A stretch of DNA of 64,000 nucleotides from assembly GCA_949294185.1 (NCBI GenBank), contig CASFGA010000008.1:95367-159366 (forward strand), given 5' to 3'. Positions 1 to 9,042 of this stretch are shown piece after piece (the stretch's first letter is position 1; the number at the start of each line of letters is the position of its first letter). Both the position numbers and the translations under genes were made by a program. This DNA is from an uncultured Bacteroides sp. (GTDB taxonomy: Bacteria; Bacteroidota; Bacteroidia; Bacteroidales; Bacteroidaceae). The notes below the pieces were generated by a model. The model made no database searches. It was not told where the DNA came from and saw only the letters and a program-made list of their open reading frames with translations.

Positions 1-489
1 GTTAAGTATTGGGAATCTGACGGTGTGACAAAGATTGACGGTATCGGAACTCAGATGCACGTGTCTTATTCCATGAATCCCGCTACGCAGCAGAAGAATG
101 AAGAGTGCGTGGAGCGTATGTTCCAGTTGCTGGCCGCATCGGGCAAGCTCATCAAGATTTCTGAACTTGACATGGGTATTCAGGATGAAAACGGAACGGC
201 TATTCTGACGGAAGATGTGACTTTAGAGCAGCAGAAGCTGATGGCCGGCTATTATACGTTCATCATTCAGAAATACTTCGAACTGATTCCGGCTGCTCAG
301 CAATATGGCATTACGCAGTGGAGTGCGACAGACAGTCCGGCTGGTTCCGGATGGCGTGCCGGTGAGCCTATCGGTCTGTGGGATGCTAACTATAACCGCA
401 AGCCTACCTACGCAGGCTTTGCCAACGGACTGGCGGGAGAAGTGATTGACGCTGAGTCGACGGCAGGCAGCACTCAAACGGCTGAATGA
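1..489 (+). CDS. Endo-1,4-beta-xylanase, GH10 (3' part)
   Basis: The last 162 residues of a glycoside hydrolase family 10 enzyme; the reading frame is open to base 1, so the real start lies outside the window. GH10 enzymes cut internal beta-1,4-xylosidic bonds of xylan by a retaining mechanism. Visible family marks are GIGTQMHV, the nucleophile segment ISELDM (Glu is the expected catalytic nucleophile) and the C-terminal QWSATDSPAGSGW / GLWDANYNRKPTY block that closes the barrel. After the domain there is a short Ser/Thr-rich tail. The acid/base half of the active site is not in view. A strong terminator follows. GH8 and GH3 enzymes at 50.5-54.5 kb would act on its products. Confidence 0.93.
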   Translation, partial: VKYWESDGVTKIDGIGTQMHVSYSMNPATQQKNEECVERMFQLLAASGKLIKISELDMGIQDENGTAILTEDVTLEQQKLMAGYYTFIIQKYFELIPAAQQYGITQWSATDSPAGSGWRAGEPIGLWDANYNRKPTYAGFANGLAGEVIDAESTAGSTQTAE

Positions 490-557
490 ATCTGACAATA
501 AAATAATCATCCTGGTTAAAACAAAGTTTGCTTTTCATAATATGGGAGGATGATGAA

Positions 558-616
558 GGTGACGGAGAAAAACAGGGTATGTGAATATCCTGCATTCTCC
601 GTCACCAATTTTTTTT
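558..616 (+). terminator. Rho-independent terminator after GH10 gene
   Basis: A 12-bp stem (GGTGACGGAGAA with TTCTCCGTCACC) is followed on the plus strand by a run of eight T. It ends the xylanase transcript. The hairpin is also just downstream of maf on the other strand, where no T run follows. Confidence 0.85.
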
Positions 617-626
617 GCAGTGTTTC

Positions 627-1211
627 TTACAGGCGCTTCAGCTCCTGATACAGCCGCTGTATCGGCAGTCCCATGACATTGAAGTAAGAACCGTTGAGAG
701 CCGATGCGCCGATAAACCCGAACCACTCCTGGATGCCGTAGGCACCGGCCTTGTCCAAAGGGCGGTAGGTCGTTACATAAAAGTCGATTTCCTCGTCGGT
801 AAGCGTATCGAAGGTCACTTCTGTCACGGCGGCGAAGGTGCGCTGAAATTCGTGCGTAGTGATGCATACCCCCGTAATGACCTGATGCGCGCGGCCTGAC
901 AGCTGATGCAGCATGCGGCGGGCATCATCAGCGTCATGCGGCTTGCCCAACACTTTCCCGTCTACATACACGATTGTGTCGGCAGTGATAATCAGTTCGT
1001 CTTTTTCCATAGAGGGGCGGTAGGCGTCCGCCTTTTCGCGGGCGATGTAGACCGGTATTTCTTCTCCTTTCAGTGTGTCCGGATAGGTTTCGTCGATGCC
1101 GGGCAAAAGTTTTACTTCATAGTCGATACCCAGTCCGGCAAGCAGTTCGCGGCGGCGGGGAGAGTTGGAAGCCAGTCTGACTTTATACTTCTTCAGGTTT
1201 TCAAGAATCAT
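627..1211 (-). CDS. maf: Maf-like nucleoside triphosphate pyrophosphatase
   Basis: A 194-residue Maf protein, the usual family length. Maf proteins hydrolyse non-canonical or pyrimidine nucleoside triphosphates to monophosphate plus pyrophosphate in the cytoplasm and are thought to keep modified nucleotides out of nucleic acids. The phosphate-binding motif ASNSPRRRELL sits at residues 14-24 and the catalytic-base segment TADTIVYVDGKVLGKP near residue 75; KAGAYGIQ is the third family block. It is the last gene of a minus-strand run with KdsC-like, DUF2520 and membrane protein genes, 28 bases after the phosphatase stop. Exact substrate (dTTP/UTP type is my inference) cannot be fixed from the sequence. 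Confidence 0.95.
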   Translation of the reverse strand: MILENLKKYKVRLASNSPRRRELLAGLGIDYEVKLLPGIDETYPDTLKGEEIPVYIAREKADAYRPSMEKDELIITADTIVYVDGKVLGKPHDADDARRMLHQLSGRAHQVITGVCITTHEFQRTFAAVTEVTFDTLTDEEIDFYVTTYRPLDKAGAYGIQEWFGFIGASALNGSYFNVMGLPIQRLYQELKRL

Positions 1212-1239
1212 CGTAGTTTATGTTAAGGTTGAAAAATCG

Positions 1240-1758
1240 TTACCATCCGAATGCTTCGGCGTGCGACATCCATTTGTCTTGTGCGCGGAGCACCTGCTCT
1301 ATCACGTCGCGTCCGCATCCGTATCCGCCTTTCCGGTGGGAGATGTATTTGCAGATAGCCTTGATTTCGGGTGCGGCATCGGCCGGACAGCAGGGCAGGC
1401 CCACGAGCTGGAGCACTTCATAGTCGGGAATGTCGTCGCCCATATAGAGCACTTCTTCCGGCTTCAGGCCGTATTTTTCCATCAGCAGGCCATATTCCTT
1501 GGTCTTTATGGCTGCACCCATGAAGATGTCCTTCACTCCGAGGCTTTCATAGCGCCGTCGCACCGCTTCCGTGCGTCCGCCTGTGATGATGGCTATATGA
1601 AGTCCGCATTTTACGGCAAGTTGGATGGCATATCCGTCTTTGATGTTGACCGACCGCATAGGCTCGCCGTCGGGATGCGTATAGATTGTTTCTGCGCTCA
1701 ATACGCCGTCCACATCAAAAAACAAGGCTTTTATTCGGGTTAAATCGTAGTCTATCAT
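1240..1758 (-). CDS. kdsC: KdsC-like HAD phosphatase (KDO-8-phosphate phosphatase)
   Basis: A 172-residue HAD-superfamily phosphatase without a cap domain, as expected of KdsC, which removes phosphate from 3-deoxy-D-manno-octulosonate 8-phosphate in LPS core synthesis. The catalytic motif FFDVDGVLS gives the DxD pair at D15/D17; IITGG and the terminal [10 protein letters not shown] block are motifs II and IV. The start is 9 bases from the end of the upstream DUF2520 gene, so cotranscription is very likely. No other KDO gene is nearby, so a related acyl- or sugar-phosphate phosphatase activity remains possible. Confidence 0.9.
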   Translation of the reverse strand: MIDYDLTRIKALFFDVDGVLSAETIYTHPDGEPMRSVNIKDGYAIQLAVKCGLHIAIITGGRTEAVRRRYESLGVKDIFMGAAIKTKEYGLLMEKYGLKPEEVLYMGDDIPDYEVLQLVGLPCCPADAAPEIKAICKYISHRKGGYGCGRDVIEQVLRAQDKWMSHAEAFGW

Positions 1759-1767
1759 ATTTGGCTG

Positions 1768-2556
1768 TTATTTGGTTGTTGAATGATGGATGCTCTTGCT
1801 TATGAGTTCGTATATCCGCGCCAGTTCCGGTTCGTCGGAAAGCATCTGCAGGTGGCGGTTGATGACATTTTCGTCATACCGGCATGCCGGCCCTGTCTGG
1901 GCTTCCGCGGGAGAGAGATGGTGCACTTTGCGTGCTGTCTCGTCGATAAGCGGCAGCATGGCCTCGAAGGGAAGGCCGTGAGAACTGAGCAGATGCTCGC
2001 AGATGGCATACATGTGGTTGGTAAAGTTGCAGGCAAACACTGCGGCGATGTGGAGATAACGGCGCTGTTCCGAGGATGCTTCGTGGATGTTGCCGCTGAT
2101 GCGTCCGGCCAGTTCCTTCAGCAGGTCGGCATCGGAAGCGTTGTTTGCTTCGATAAAGAAAGGGATGCCCGAGAAGTCCACAGGGCGCCGCTTGCTGAAT
2201 GTCTGCATCGGATACATCACTCCATGGCGTGAGGCTTGGCCTTCCCATATATCCATCGGCATGCTGCCCGCCGTATGGACGAAGAGAGACTGGGGGCTGC
2301 GGGCAGTTATCTGCGGGATGAGCTGCCCCAGTACGGCATCCTTTACAGCGACGATGTACAGGTCGGCTCCGGAGATTATAGAGTCGGTTGAAGTGGTATA
2401 CGGGCAGCCGATTTGTCCGGCCAGTTCGCGGGCGGAATCTTCTGTGCGGCTGAATATCTGGCAGACAAGGCAGCCGCACCGTGTGAATGCCTGGGCCAGA
2501 TGGGTTGCCACGTTTCCGGCTCCGATGAAGACGATGGAATGGAGTGTTTGTTTCAT
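1768..2556 (-). CDS. Rossmann-like and DUF2520 domain protein
   Basis: A 262-residue protein with an N-terminal dinucleotide-binding fold (IVFIGAGNVATHLAQ, G12-x-G14 motif) related to F420/NADP-dependent oxidoreductases, and a C-terminal DUF2520 helical domain. The layout resembles ketopantoate-reductase and proline-reductase-like enzymes, but the substrate is unknown. It lies 6 bases after the membrane-protein gene and 9 bases before kdsC, in the middle of a four-gene minus-strand run. A role in cofactor or envelope metabolism would be a guess from context only. Confidence 0.88.
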   Translation of the reverse strand: MKQTLHSIVFIGAGNVATHLAQAFTRCGCLVCQIFSRTEDSARELAGQIGCPYTTSTDSIISGADLYIVAVKDAVLGQLIPQITARSPQSLFVHTAGSMPMDIWEGQASRHGVMYPMQTFSKRRPVDFSGIPFFIEANNASDADLLKELAGRISGNIHEASSEQRRYLHIAAVFACNFTNHMYAICEHLLSSHGLPFEAMLPLIDETARKVHHLSPAEAQTGPACRYDENVINRHLQMLSDEPELARIYELISKSIHHSTTK

Positions 2557-2562
2557 GTGTGC

Positions 2563-2895
2563 CTATCTTGAAGATATTAAATAAAGAATGACGCCTATGA
2601 GCAGCAGGGTGACCGGAAGCAGATAGGCGGACATTTGTCCGAGCAGAGATGTGACCAGACCGATATTCTGGATAAGCCAGATGCCGGCCAGTATGATTCC
2701 CACCGATTTGTCTGTCTTGAACCACAGGAAGACTACTGCGGCGTAAAGCAGCATGGTGTCTTTTTGCATGATCCAGGGCAGGCCGTGGTCGGCAAATCCT
2801 ATCCACTTGTCGAGCAGATAAAGAATGCCCGTCAGTACCAGAAATACGGCTGTGGCCTGATAGGTGTCTTTATGGTTGGTTGCTTTTGCTGTCAT
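2563..2895 (-). CDS. Small membrane protein, unknown function
   Basis: A 110-residue protein dominated by four hydrophobic stretches, roughly residues 14-30, 46-60, 64-82 and 86-107, so it should be an inner-membrane protein with both ends probably cytoplasmic. It has short loops rich in Trp/Lys and no recognisable catalytic motif. It resembles the small LiaI/DUF5668-type membrane proteins in layout, which I note only as a likeness. First gene of the run leading to maf; a TATATTTG -7 box lies 67 bases upstream. Confidence 0.72.
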   Translation of the reverse strand: MTAKATNHKDTYQATAVFLVLTGILYLLDKWIGFADHGLPWIMQKDTMLLYAAVVFLWFKTDKSVGIILAGIWLIQNIGLVTSLLGQMSAYLLPVTLLLIGVILYLISSR

Positions 2896-2961
2896 GGGCG
2901 TGTCTTTTATATATAAATGTATGTTTGGGTGTCGTTTTCATAAAACAGTCATTTGCCCCGA

Positions 2962-2969
2962 CAAATATA
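2962..2969 (-). promoter_or_regulatory. Bacteroides-type -7 box (TATATTTG) for the maf run
   Basis: Read on the minus strand the site is TATATTTG, matching the Bacteroides sigma-ABfr -7 consensus TAnnTTTG. It lies upstream of the first gene of the minus-strand run and is back-to-back with the plus-strand box at 3003-3010. Confidence 0.6.
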
Positions 2970-3002
2970 GGCTTTCTCTTTCAAAAGCTCAATAAAAAAT
3001 TA

Positions 3003-3010
3003 TAAATTTG
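3003..3010 (+). promoter_or_regulatory. Bacteroides-type -7 box (TAAATTTG)
   Basis: TAAATTTG matches TAnnTTTG and ends only six bases before the ATG at 3017, so the transcript would be leaderless or nearly so. Confidence 0.55.
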
Positions 3011-3016
3011 CGTGGT

Positions 3017-3991
3017 ATGTCTATTCGTCTGGCAACATATTATCGTGCCGAAGACATTCCGTCTCTTCCGGGAGCGAATGTCTTTCATTCCACTGCTCTG
3101 TTTCGGGCGTTGCAGCAGACACCGGGTTATCGTCCCGTCCTGCTGGTGGCTTATCAGGATTCCTGTCCGGTGGGAAGGTTGCTTTGCGTCACCCGCCGTT
3201 ATTTCCGCATTTTCGGTTTTGTGGAAAAGACCTATGTCTATGGCACGGGCGAATATTTCTCCCCGTCGGTTCCGGCCGATGATGTTTTCCGCGAAATGCT
3301 TTCCTACCTGACCGCCACTTATCGGGAGCGTTCTTTCGTGATAGAGTTCCGTAATCTGGAAGAACCTTTGTTCGGATACCGGCATTTTCGGGCGAACGGT
3401 TATTTTCCGGTGAGGTGGCTCCGTCTGCGCAATTCCATTCATCACGGCCGTCTGGACAAGTGGATGAGTGCTTCGCGCCGGAGGCAGATTCAGCAGGGAC
3501 TGAAGAATGGGGCGGTGATGGATGTGGCCCGCAGCCGGGAGGATGTGTATGCCTTTTTCCGGATGCTGAAGAAATATTATTCCTCAAAGATCAGCCACTA
3601 TCTTCCCGATGTGGAATTTTTCATTTCATTGTTTTCCCAGTCGTCTGTTCAGGAGATGGGAAAAATTTTTCTCGTGCGTTACAAGGACAGGATTGTCGGG
3701 GGCTCCGTCTGTCTCTTTTCCGGAAAAGACGCTTTCCTGCTGTTCTCGGGAGGAATGCGCAAGAGCTACCCTTTGCAGTATCCGGGAGTGTTGGCGGTAT
3801 GGGGCGCAATGGTCTATGCCCGCGACAGGGGTTACAGTCATTTCGAGTTTATCGATGCCGGGCTTCCCTTCAAGCGGTATGGTTTCCGCGACTTCATTCT
3901 GCGTTTCGGAGGAAGGCAGATGAGCAGCAGGCGGTGGTATCATGTAAAGTGGAAATGGCTGAACCGTCTGTTGGCATGGTTCTATGTCTGA
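3017..3991 (+). CDS. FemAB-like GNAT acyltransferase
   Basis: A 324-residue protein with the double-GNAT FemAB/BioF2-like architecture: an N-terminal half to about residue 150 and a C-terminal acetyltransferase half with a basic stretch (SASRRRQIQQGL) and the segment FLVRYKDRIVGG typical of GNAT strands 2-3. Such proteins transfer amino-acyl or acyl groups to cell-wall, lipid or sugar acceptors. The start is set at ATG 3017 because the upstream in-frame TTG lies inside the putative -7 box. It stands alone between divergent and downstream genes. Acceptor unknown. Confidence 0.82.
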   Translation: MSIRLATYYRAEDIPSLPGANVFHSTALFRALQQTPGYRPVLLVAYQDSCPVGRLLCVTRRYFRIFGFVEKTYVYGTGEYFSPSVPADDVFREMLSYLTATYRERSFVIEFRNLEEPLFGYRHFRANGYFPVRWLRLRNSIHHGRLDKWMSASRRRQIQQGLKNGAVMDVARSREDVYAFFRMLKKYYSSKISHYLPDVEFFISLFSQSSVQEMGKIFLVRYKDRIVGGSVCLFSGKDAFLLFSGGMRKSYPLQYPGVLAVWGAMVYARDRGYSHFEFIDAGLPFKRYGFRDFILRFGGRQMSSRRWYHVKWKWLNRLLAWFYV

Positions 3992-4265
3992 AGCCTTTGC
4001 CCGTCTCTTCGTTTGATGCCGTGCGGAAAATCTGTTTGCCGGAATGAAAAAAGTTTTTTATGGCTGCCATACATTCTTGGGGATAGGGACGAGGCGAGAG
4101 ACAAACTGATATTCCTCCGTTAAGAGATAAAAAGGAAAGCAAATTAATTAGGGTATCTGCAAAGATTTTCTTAAAAAAGTTTCGTATTTCAGCGCAATTT
4201 TGTTTTCTTTGTCTGCGTATAATAAAGAACTTTAAAACTTAATACCCATAAAAAACAGTGCTATT
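3992..4265. other. AT-rich intergenic region before the epimerase gene
   Basis: 274 bases with no ORF I can support. It must hold the promoter of the methylmalonyl-CoA operon, but no clean TAnnTTTG box is visible; TTTTG and CTTTG clusters at about 4199-4212 are the closest candidates. Confidence 0.4.
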
Positions 4266-4670
4266 ATGAAAATCTCTCACATTGAACATTTGGGCATCGC
4301 GGTAAAAAGTATCGAGGAGGCCCTTCCGTATTATGAAAACGTTCTCGGACTGAAATGTTATAACATAGAAACGGTGGAAGACCAAAAGGTGAAGACTGCT
4401 TTTCTGAAGTGTGGTGAAACGAAGATAGAGCTGCTAGAGCCGACTGGACCGGACAGCACCATCGCCAAGTTTATAGAAAACCGTGGAATGGGCATTCATC
4501 ACCTGGCTTTTGCTGTGGAAGACGGTGTGGCCAATGCTTTGGCTGAAGTGGAAGCTGCCGGCATTCGTCTGATAGACAAGGCGCCGCGCAAGGGAGCTGA
4601 GAGCCTGAACATCGCTTTCCTGCATCCGAAGTCAACGATGGGGGTTTTAACGGAATTGTGTGAAAAGTAA
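4266..4670 (+). CDS. mce: Methylmalonyl-CoA epimerase
   Basis: A 134-residue glyoxalase-fold (VOC) protein of the usual epimerase length. It interconverts (R)- and (S)-methylmalonyl-CoA, linking the mutase to decarboxylation in the succinate-propionate pathway. Metal-binding residues expected in the family are seen in IEHLGIAV (His), KIELLEP (Glu) and GIHHLAFAV (His), with LHPKSTMGVLTELCE at the end. It is the first gene of a run with the decarboxylase subunits, 71 bases ahead of mmdA, which supports the assignment strongly. Confidence 0.96.
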   Translation: MKISHIEHLGIAVKSIEEALPYYENVLGLKCYNIETVEDQKVKTAFLKCGETKIELLEPTGPDSTIAKFIENRGMGIHHLAFAVEDGVANALAEVEAAGIRLIDKAPRKGAESLNIAFLHPKSTMGVLTELCEK

Positions 4671-4741
4671 CGGGTGGATTTAGCGATCTGCTTTTTACGT
4701 TCCGTCATATTCATTAATTAAAAAATAAAAGGATAAATACC

Positions 4742-6295
4742 ATGAGTAACCAACTTGAAAAAGTAAAAGAGCTGATCGAACTGCGTGCCCAGGCTCGTCT
4801 GGGAGGCGGCGAAAAGGCTATCGAGAAACAACACGCAAAAGGAAAATATACAGCCCGCGAGCGTATTGCCATGTTGCTTGACGAAGGCAGTTTTGAAGAA
4901 ATGGACATGTTCGTTCAGCATCGTTGCACAAACTTCGGCATGGAGAAGAAACATTATCTGGGCGACGGTGTGGTAACGGGATATGGCACGATTGAAGGCC
5001 GCCTGGTATACGTGTTTGCCCAGGATTTTACGGTGTCGGCCGGTTCGTTGTCCGAAACCATGTCGCTGAAAATCTGTAAGGTTATGGATATGGCAATGAA
5101 GATGGGCGCTCCTTGCATCGGGCTGAACGACTCGGGAGGCGCACGTATCCAGGAAGGAATCAATGCATTGGCCGGATATGCTGAAATATTCCAGCGCAAT
5201 ATCATGGCTTCGGGTGTGATTCCGCAGATTTCAGGAATTTTCGGCCCGTGTGCCGGAGGTGCGGTTTATTCGCCTGCTTTGACCGATTTCACCCTGATGA
5301 TCGAGGGAACTTCCTACATGTTCCTCACCGGTCCTAAGGTGGTAAAGACCGTTACGGGCGAGGATGTGTCGCAGGAAGACTTGGGCGGCGCAAGCGTTCA
5401 TTCTACCCGTTCTGGCGTTACTCACTTTACCGCAGCTACGGAAGAAGAGGGATTGGCGCTGATTCGCAAGCTGCTGAGCTACATTCCGCAGAACAATCTG
5501 GAAGAGCCTCCTTATATCGACTGCACCGATCCGATTGATCGTCTGGAAGATTCGTTGAATGAAATCATTCCCGACAGTCCTAACAAGGCTTATGACATGT
5601 ATGAAGTCATCGGGGCGATTGTGGATAACGGCGAGTTCTTGGAGGTGCAGCGTGATTTTGCCAAGAACATTATCGTGGGTTTTGCCCGTTTCAACGGCCA
5701 GTCGGTAGGTATCGTAGCCAATCAGCCTAAGGTGTTGGCGGGAGTTCTCGACTGCAATTCATCGCGCAAGGGAGCGCGTTTTGTCCGTTTCTGCGATGCA
5801 TTCAATATTCCTATCGTTTCTTTGGTGGACGTTCCGGGCTTCCTTCCGGGTACGGGACAGGAATACAATGCGGTTATCCTGAATGGAGCCAAGCTGCTTT
5901 ATGCATACGGTGAGGCTACAGTGCCTAAGGTAACCATCACTCTGCGCAAGTCTTATGGAGGTTCTCATATCGTGATGAGCTGTAAACAGCTGCGTGGTGA
6001 CATCAACTATGCTTGGCCTACAGCTGAAATCGCCGTAATGGGCGGAGCCGGTGCCGTGGAGGTTTTGTATGCCAAAGAGGCAAAAGAGGCCGCAGATCCG
6101 AAGGCGCTGATGGCGGAAAAGGAGGCGGAATATACCAAGTTGTTTGCCAACCCGTATAATGCAGCCAAGTATGGTTATATTGACGATGTAATCGAGCCGC
6201 GCAATACCCGTTTCCGTGTAATCCGCGCCTTGCAGCAGCTTCAGACCAAAAAGCAGACGAATCCAGCCAAGAAGCATGGAAATATTCCTTTGTAA
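4742..6295 (+). CDS. mmdA: Methylmalonyl-CoA decarboxylase carboxyltransferase (alpha) subunit
   Basis: A 517-residue acyl-CoA carboxyltransferase of the crotonase fold, with both N- and C-terminal halves ([10 protein letters not shown] and [14 protein letters not shown] in the first; [13 protein letters not shown] and [11 protein letters not shown] in the second). It moves the carboxyl group from methylmalonyl-CoA to the biotin carrier, giving propionyl-CoA. A propionyl-CoA carboxylase beta subunit looks nearly the same; the presence of a Na+-pump beta subunit and absence of biotin carboxylase here point to decarboxylation coupled to sodium export. Confidence 0.95.
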   Translation: MSNQLEKVKELIELRAQARLGGGEKAIEKQHAKGKYTARERIAMLLDEGSFEEMDMFVQHRCTNFGMEKKHYLGDGVVTGYGTIEGRLVYVFAQDFTVSAGSLSETMSLKICKVMDMAMKMGAPCIGLNDSGGARIQEGINALAGYAEIFQRNIMASGVIPQISGIFGPCAGGAVYSPALTDFTLMIEGTSYMFLTGPKVVKTVTGEDVSQEDLGGASVHSTRSGVTHFTAATEEEGLALIRKLLSYIPQNNLEEPPYIDCTDPIDRLEDSLNEIIPDSPNKAYDMYEVIGAIVDNGEFLEVQRDFAKNIIVGFARFNGQSVGIVANQPKVLAGVLDCNSSRKGARFVRFCDAFNIPIVSLVDVPGFLPGTGQEYNAVILNGAKLLYAYGEATVPKVTITLRKSYGGSHIVMSCKQLRGDINYAWPTAEIAVMGGAGAVEVLYAKEAKEAADPKALMAEKEAEYTKLFANPYNAAKYGYIDDVIEPRNTRFRVIRALQQLQTKKQTNPAKKHGNIPL

Positions 6296-6323
6296 TATTA
6301 ATCTTAAATATCGAAAGTTTATT

Positions 6324-7253
6324 ATGAACAGACATATAGCCGGAATATTTTTCTTATCCGTTTTGCTGGCGGCGTTCAGTTCCTGCACGGCTCCCGGAAC
6401 AGGAAGCAAGATTGTTATCAACGAAGTGTTGGTTGACAACCAGGATAACTTTGAGGACGATTATGGCGTGCATAGCGGATGGGTTGAAATATTCAATACG
6501 TCTTATAACAGTGTGAACTTGGCGGGATGCTACCTGAAAGTGAGCAGTCAGCCGGGTGATACTGTTTCTTATTTCATTCCGAAAGGCGATGTGCTGACTG
6601 CCATCAGTCCTCGTCAGCATGCTCTTTTCTGGGCGGATGGCGCTCCGCGCAGAGGAACCTTCCATACCAACTTTGTGTTGAGCAAGACCAGCGACAACTG
6701 GGTCGGCCTGTATGATTCGGGTCGCAAGCTGCTTGACCAGGTTGTGGTGCCTGCCGGTGTTCTGAAGACAGACCAGTCTTATGCTCGTGTAAGTGACGGA
6801 TCGGATGAATGGGAGGTGAAAGATGACAGTGAAACCAAGTATGTGACTCCGAGCACGAACAATCAGACGCTCGAGGGAAATCCGAAAATGGATAAGTTTG
6901 AGCTGCATGACTCTGCCGGTATTGGTATGACGATTACAGCCATGTGTGTAGTGTTTACCGGCCTGATTCTGCTGTATATCTGCTTTAAGATGGTTGGAAA
7001 GATGTCCATCAAGCTGCGCAAGCGCAATGCGATGAAGGCACATAACATTACTGACAAGCAGGAAGCTAAGGAGCGTGGATTCGGAGAAGCTCCGGGTGAA
7101 GTGATTGCTGCCATCTCGATGGCGCTTCATGAAGCTCAGGGAGCGGATCACGATGTGGAGGAGACAATCCTTACCATCAGCCGTGTGAAGAGAAGTTACT
7201 CTCCGTGGAGTTCGAAGATTTATTCGTTGCGTGAAATTCCTCATAAGAAATAA
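6324..7253 (+). CDS. OadG-family subunit with lamin-tail domain
   Basis: A 309-residue protein placed where the small gamma/delta (OadG) subunit of a Na+-pumping decarboxylase is expected. It starts with a lipoprotein-type signal (FSSC, Cys21), followed by a lamin-tail-like beta domain at about residues 28-155 (INEVLVDNQ, GWVEIFNTS, LSKTSDNWVGLYD), a single membrane segment near residues 198-221 and a charged cytoplasmic tail. Classical OadG has only the membrane helix and tail, so the added domain should face the periplasm. ATG 6324 is preferred over an in-frame start that overlaps mmdA. Probably tethers the biotin carrier or carboxyltransferase to the membrane pump. Confidence 0.85.
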   Translation: MNRHIAGIFFLSVLLAAFSSCTAPGTGSKIVINEVLVDNQDNFEDDYGVHSGWVEIFNTSYNSVNLAGCYLKVSSQPGDTVSYFIPKGDVLTAISPRQHALFWADGAPRRGTFHTNFVLSKTSDNWVGLYDSGRKLLDQVVVPAGVLKTDQSYARVSDGSDEWEVKDDSETKYVTPSTNNQTLEGNPKMDKFELHDSAGIGMTITAMCVVFTGLILLYICFKMVGKMSIKLRKRNAMKAHNITDKQEAKERGFGEAPGEVIAAISMALHEAQGADHDVEETILTISRVKRSYSPWSSKIYSLREIPHKK

Positions 7254-7274
7254 ACCCTCTAATGATTAATAACA

Positions 7275-7703
7275 ATGAAAGAATACAGATATAAAATAAA
7301 CGGTAATCTTTATAAAGTTACCGTGGGAGATATAGAAGAAAACAATGTGCATGTAGAAGTAAACGGTACACCCTATACGGTAGAGTTGGAGAAAAAGACT
7401 TCTCCGAAGATCAAGCCTGTGGTCCGTACGGCTTCTACCAGTCCTGCCGCGCCTCCTCCTGCCGTAACACGTCCTACATTGGTGGGCGGAAAGTCTGGAT
7501 TGAAGTCTCCGCTGCCTGGCGTAATTCTTGAAATCAAGGTAAAGGAAGGCGATATGGTGAAACGCGGGCAGACTTTGATCATATTGGAAGCCATGAAAAT
7601 GGAAAACGACATCAAGGCAGACCGCGACGGTAAGGTGACTGCCATCAAAGTAAGTAAAGGAGAATCTATTCTTGAGGGTACTGACCTTATAATCATTGAG
7701 TAA
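7275..7703 (+). CDS. mmdC: Biotin carrier subunit of methylmalonyl-CoA decarboxylase
   Basis: A 142-residue biotinyl-domain protein. The N-terminal ~45 residues form a small beta region, then a Pro/Ala-rich linker (residues 55-67) and a biotinyl domain with the biotinylation motif EAMKM (Lys108). It carries CO2 from the carboxyltransferase to the membrane beta subunit. It begins 21 bases after the OadG-like gene and ends two bases before the beta subunit gene, consistent with tight co-expression. Confidence 0.95.
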   Translation: MKEYRYKINGNLYKVTVGDIEENNVHVEVNGTPYTVELEKKTSPKIKPVVRTASTSPAAPPPAVTRPTLVGGKSGLKSPLPGVILEIKVKEGDMVKRGQTLIILEAMKMENDIKADRDGKVTAIKVSKGESILEGTDLIIIE

Positions 7704-7705
7704 TT

Positions 7706-8866
7706 ATGGGAGAATTTCTTAGTTTCTTGCAAAATAATCTGGCGGATTTCTGGACATATACTGGCTTTTATAATGCTACATACCAGCATTTCATCATGAT
7801 TGCCGTGGGTATATTCTTCATTTATCTGGCCGTTTCAAAGGAATTTGAGCCGATGCTGCTGATTCCTATCGGATTCGGTATGCTTGTCGGTAACATTCCG
7901 TTCAATATGGAAGCCGGTTTGCAGGTCGGCATCTACGAACAAGGTTCGGTTCTCAATATCCTCTATCAGGGAGTGACTTCCGGATGGTATCCGCCGCTTA
8001 TCTTTCTGGGCATTGGAGCCATGACCGATTTCTCGGCACTGATATCCAATCCGAAGCTGATGCTTATCGGTGCGGCTGCTCAGTTTGGTATTTTCGGTGC
8101 TTATATGATTGCGTTGGAGTTGGGCTTCGACCCAATGCAGGCCGCGTCTATCGGTATCATCGGTGGAGCGGACGGTCCGACGGCTATCTTCCTTTCATCT
8201 AAGTTGGCGCCTAATCTGATGGGTGCGATTGCAGTGTCCGCTTATTCGTATATGGCACTTGTACCGGTAATCCAGCCGCCTATCATGCGTCTGCTGACTA
8301 CGAAGAAGGAGCGTCTTATTCGGATGAAGGCACCTCGCGCCGTATCTCATACGGAAAAAGTGATGTTCCCGATTGTCGGTTTGCTGCTTACCTGCTTCCT
8401 CGTTCCTTCCGGTCTGCCGTTGCTGGGTATGCTGTTCTTCGGAAATCTGCTGAAGGAAAGCGGAGTGACCCGCCGTCTGGCAGAAACGGCACGTGGCCCG
8501 CTGATTGATACGATTACGATTCTGTTGGGTTTGACTGTGGGTGCGTCTACTCAGGCTTCTGAATTCTTGACAGTCGATTCAATTTTGATTTTCGTTCTCG
8601 GTGCCTTGTCATTCGTTATCGCGACCGCTTCCGGCGTATTGTTTGTGAAGATATTCAACTTGATATTGCGTAAGGACAATAAGATCAATCCGCTGATCGG
8701 TAATGCCGGAGTATCTGCGGTTCCCGATTCTGCACGTATTTCGCAGATTATCGGTCTGGAGTATGACCCGACCAACTATCTGCTGATGCATGCTATGGGT
8801 CCGAACGTGGCTGGAGTTATCGGTTCGGCTGTGGCTGCCGGTGTATTGTTGGGATTCCTTGTATAA
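7706..8866 (+). CDS. mmdB: Na+-translocating decarboxylase beta subunit
   Basis: A 386-residue polytopic membrane protein of the OadB/MmdB/GcdB family, which decarboxylates carboxybiotin and uses the energy to export Na+. Signature blocks are GIGAMTDFSALISNP, IGIIGGADGPTAIFLSS (contains the essential Asp of the family) and GNLLKESGVT, with a C-terminal MHAMGPNVAGVIGSAVAAG. Length is close to known beta subunits. It ends the cluster and a terminator follows. Confidence 0.96.
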   Translation: MGEFLSFLQNNLADFWTYTGFYNATYQHFIMIAVGIFFIYLAVSKEFEPMLLIPIGFGMLVGNIPFNMEAGLQVGIYEQGSVLNILYQGVTSGWYPPLIFLGIGAMTDFSALISNPKLMLIGAAAQFGIFGAYMIALELGFDPMQAASIGIIGGADGPTAIFLSSKLAPNLMGAIAVSAYSYMALVPVIQPPIMRLLTTKKERLIRMKAPRAVSHTEKVMFPIVGLLLTCFLVPSGLPLLGMLFFGNLLKESGVTRRLAETARGPLIDTITILLGLTVGASTQASEFLTVDSILIFVLGALSFVIATASGVLFVKIFNLILRKDNKINPLIGNAGVSAVPDSARISQIIGLEYDPTNYLLMHAMGPNVAGVIGSAVAAGVLLGFLV

Positions 8867-8886
8867 AATTAATTCCTGAATAGTGA

Positions 8887-8925
8887 AAAAGGAAGCCGCT
8901 TGTTTTTGCAGGTGGCTTCCTTTTC
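8887..8925 (+). terminator. Terminator after decarboxylase cluster
   Basis: Stem AAGGAAGCC / GGCTTCCTT with a T-rich 3' flank, 20 bases after the mmdB stop. Confidence 0.8.
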
Positions 8926-9000
8926 TTGATTTATGTCATGAATCTATGCAACTGTATGCGTTTTTTATGTGCCTTTTTCCATGAAGTGAGGGGAAGCTTA

Positions 9001-9008
9001 TATCTTTG
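9001..9008 (+). promoter_or_regulatory. Bacteroides-type -7 box (TATCTTTG)
   Basis: TATCTTTG matches TAnnTTTG exactly, 34 bases upstream of the small ORF at 9043. It shows that the orphan domain gene has its own promoter. Confidence 0.65.
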
Positions 9009-9042
9009 CCCTTGCAAAACAATAAACTAAACACAGAAAGCG

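Noticed and set aside
1874..2806. 310-residue minus-strand ORF
   Set aside because: Frame-shifted shadow across the DUF2520 and membrane protein genes, rich in Arg/Pro/His/Ser.
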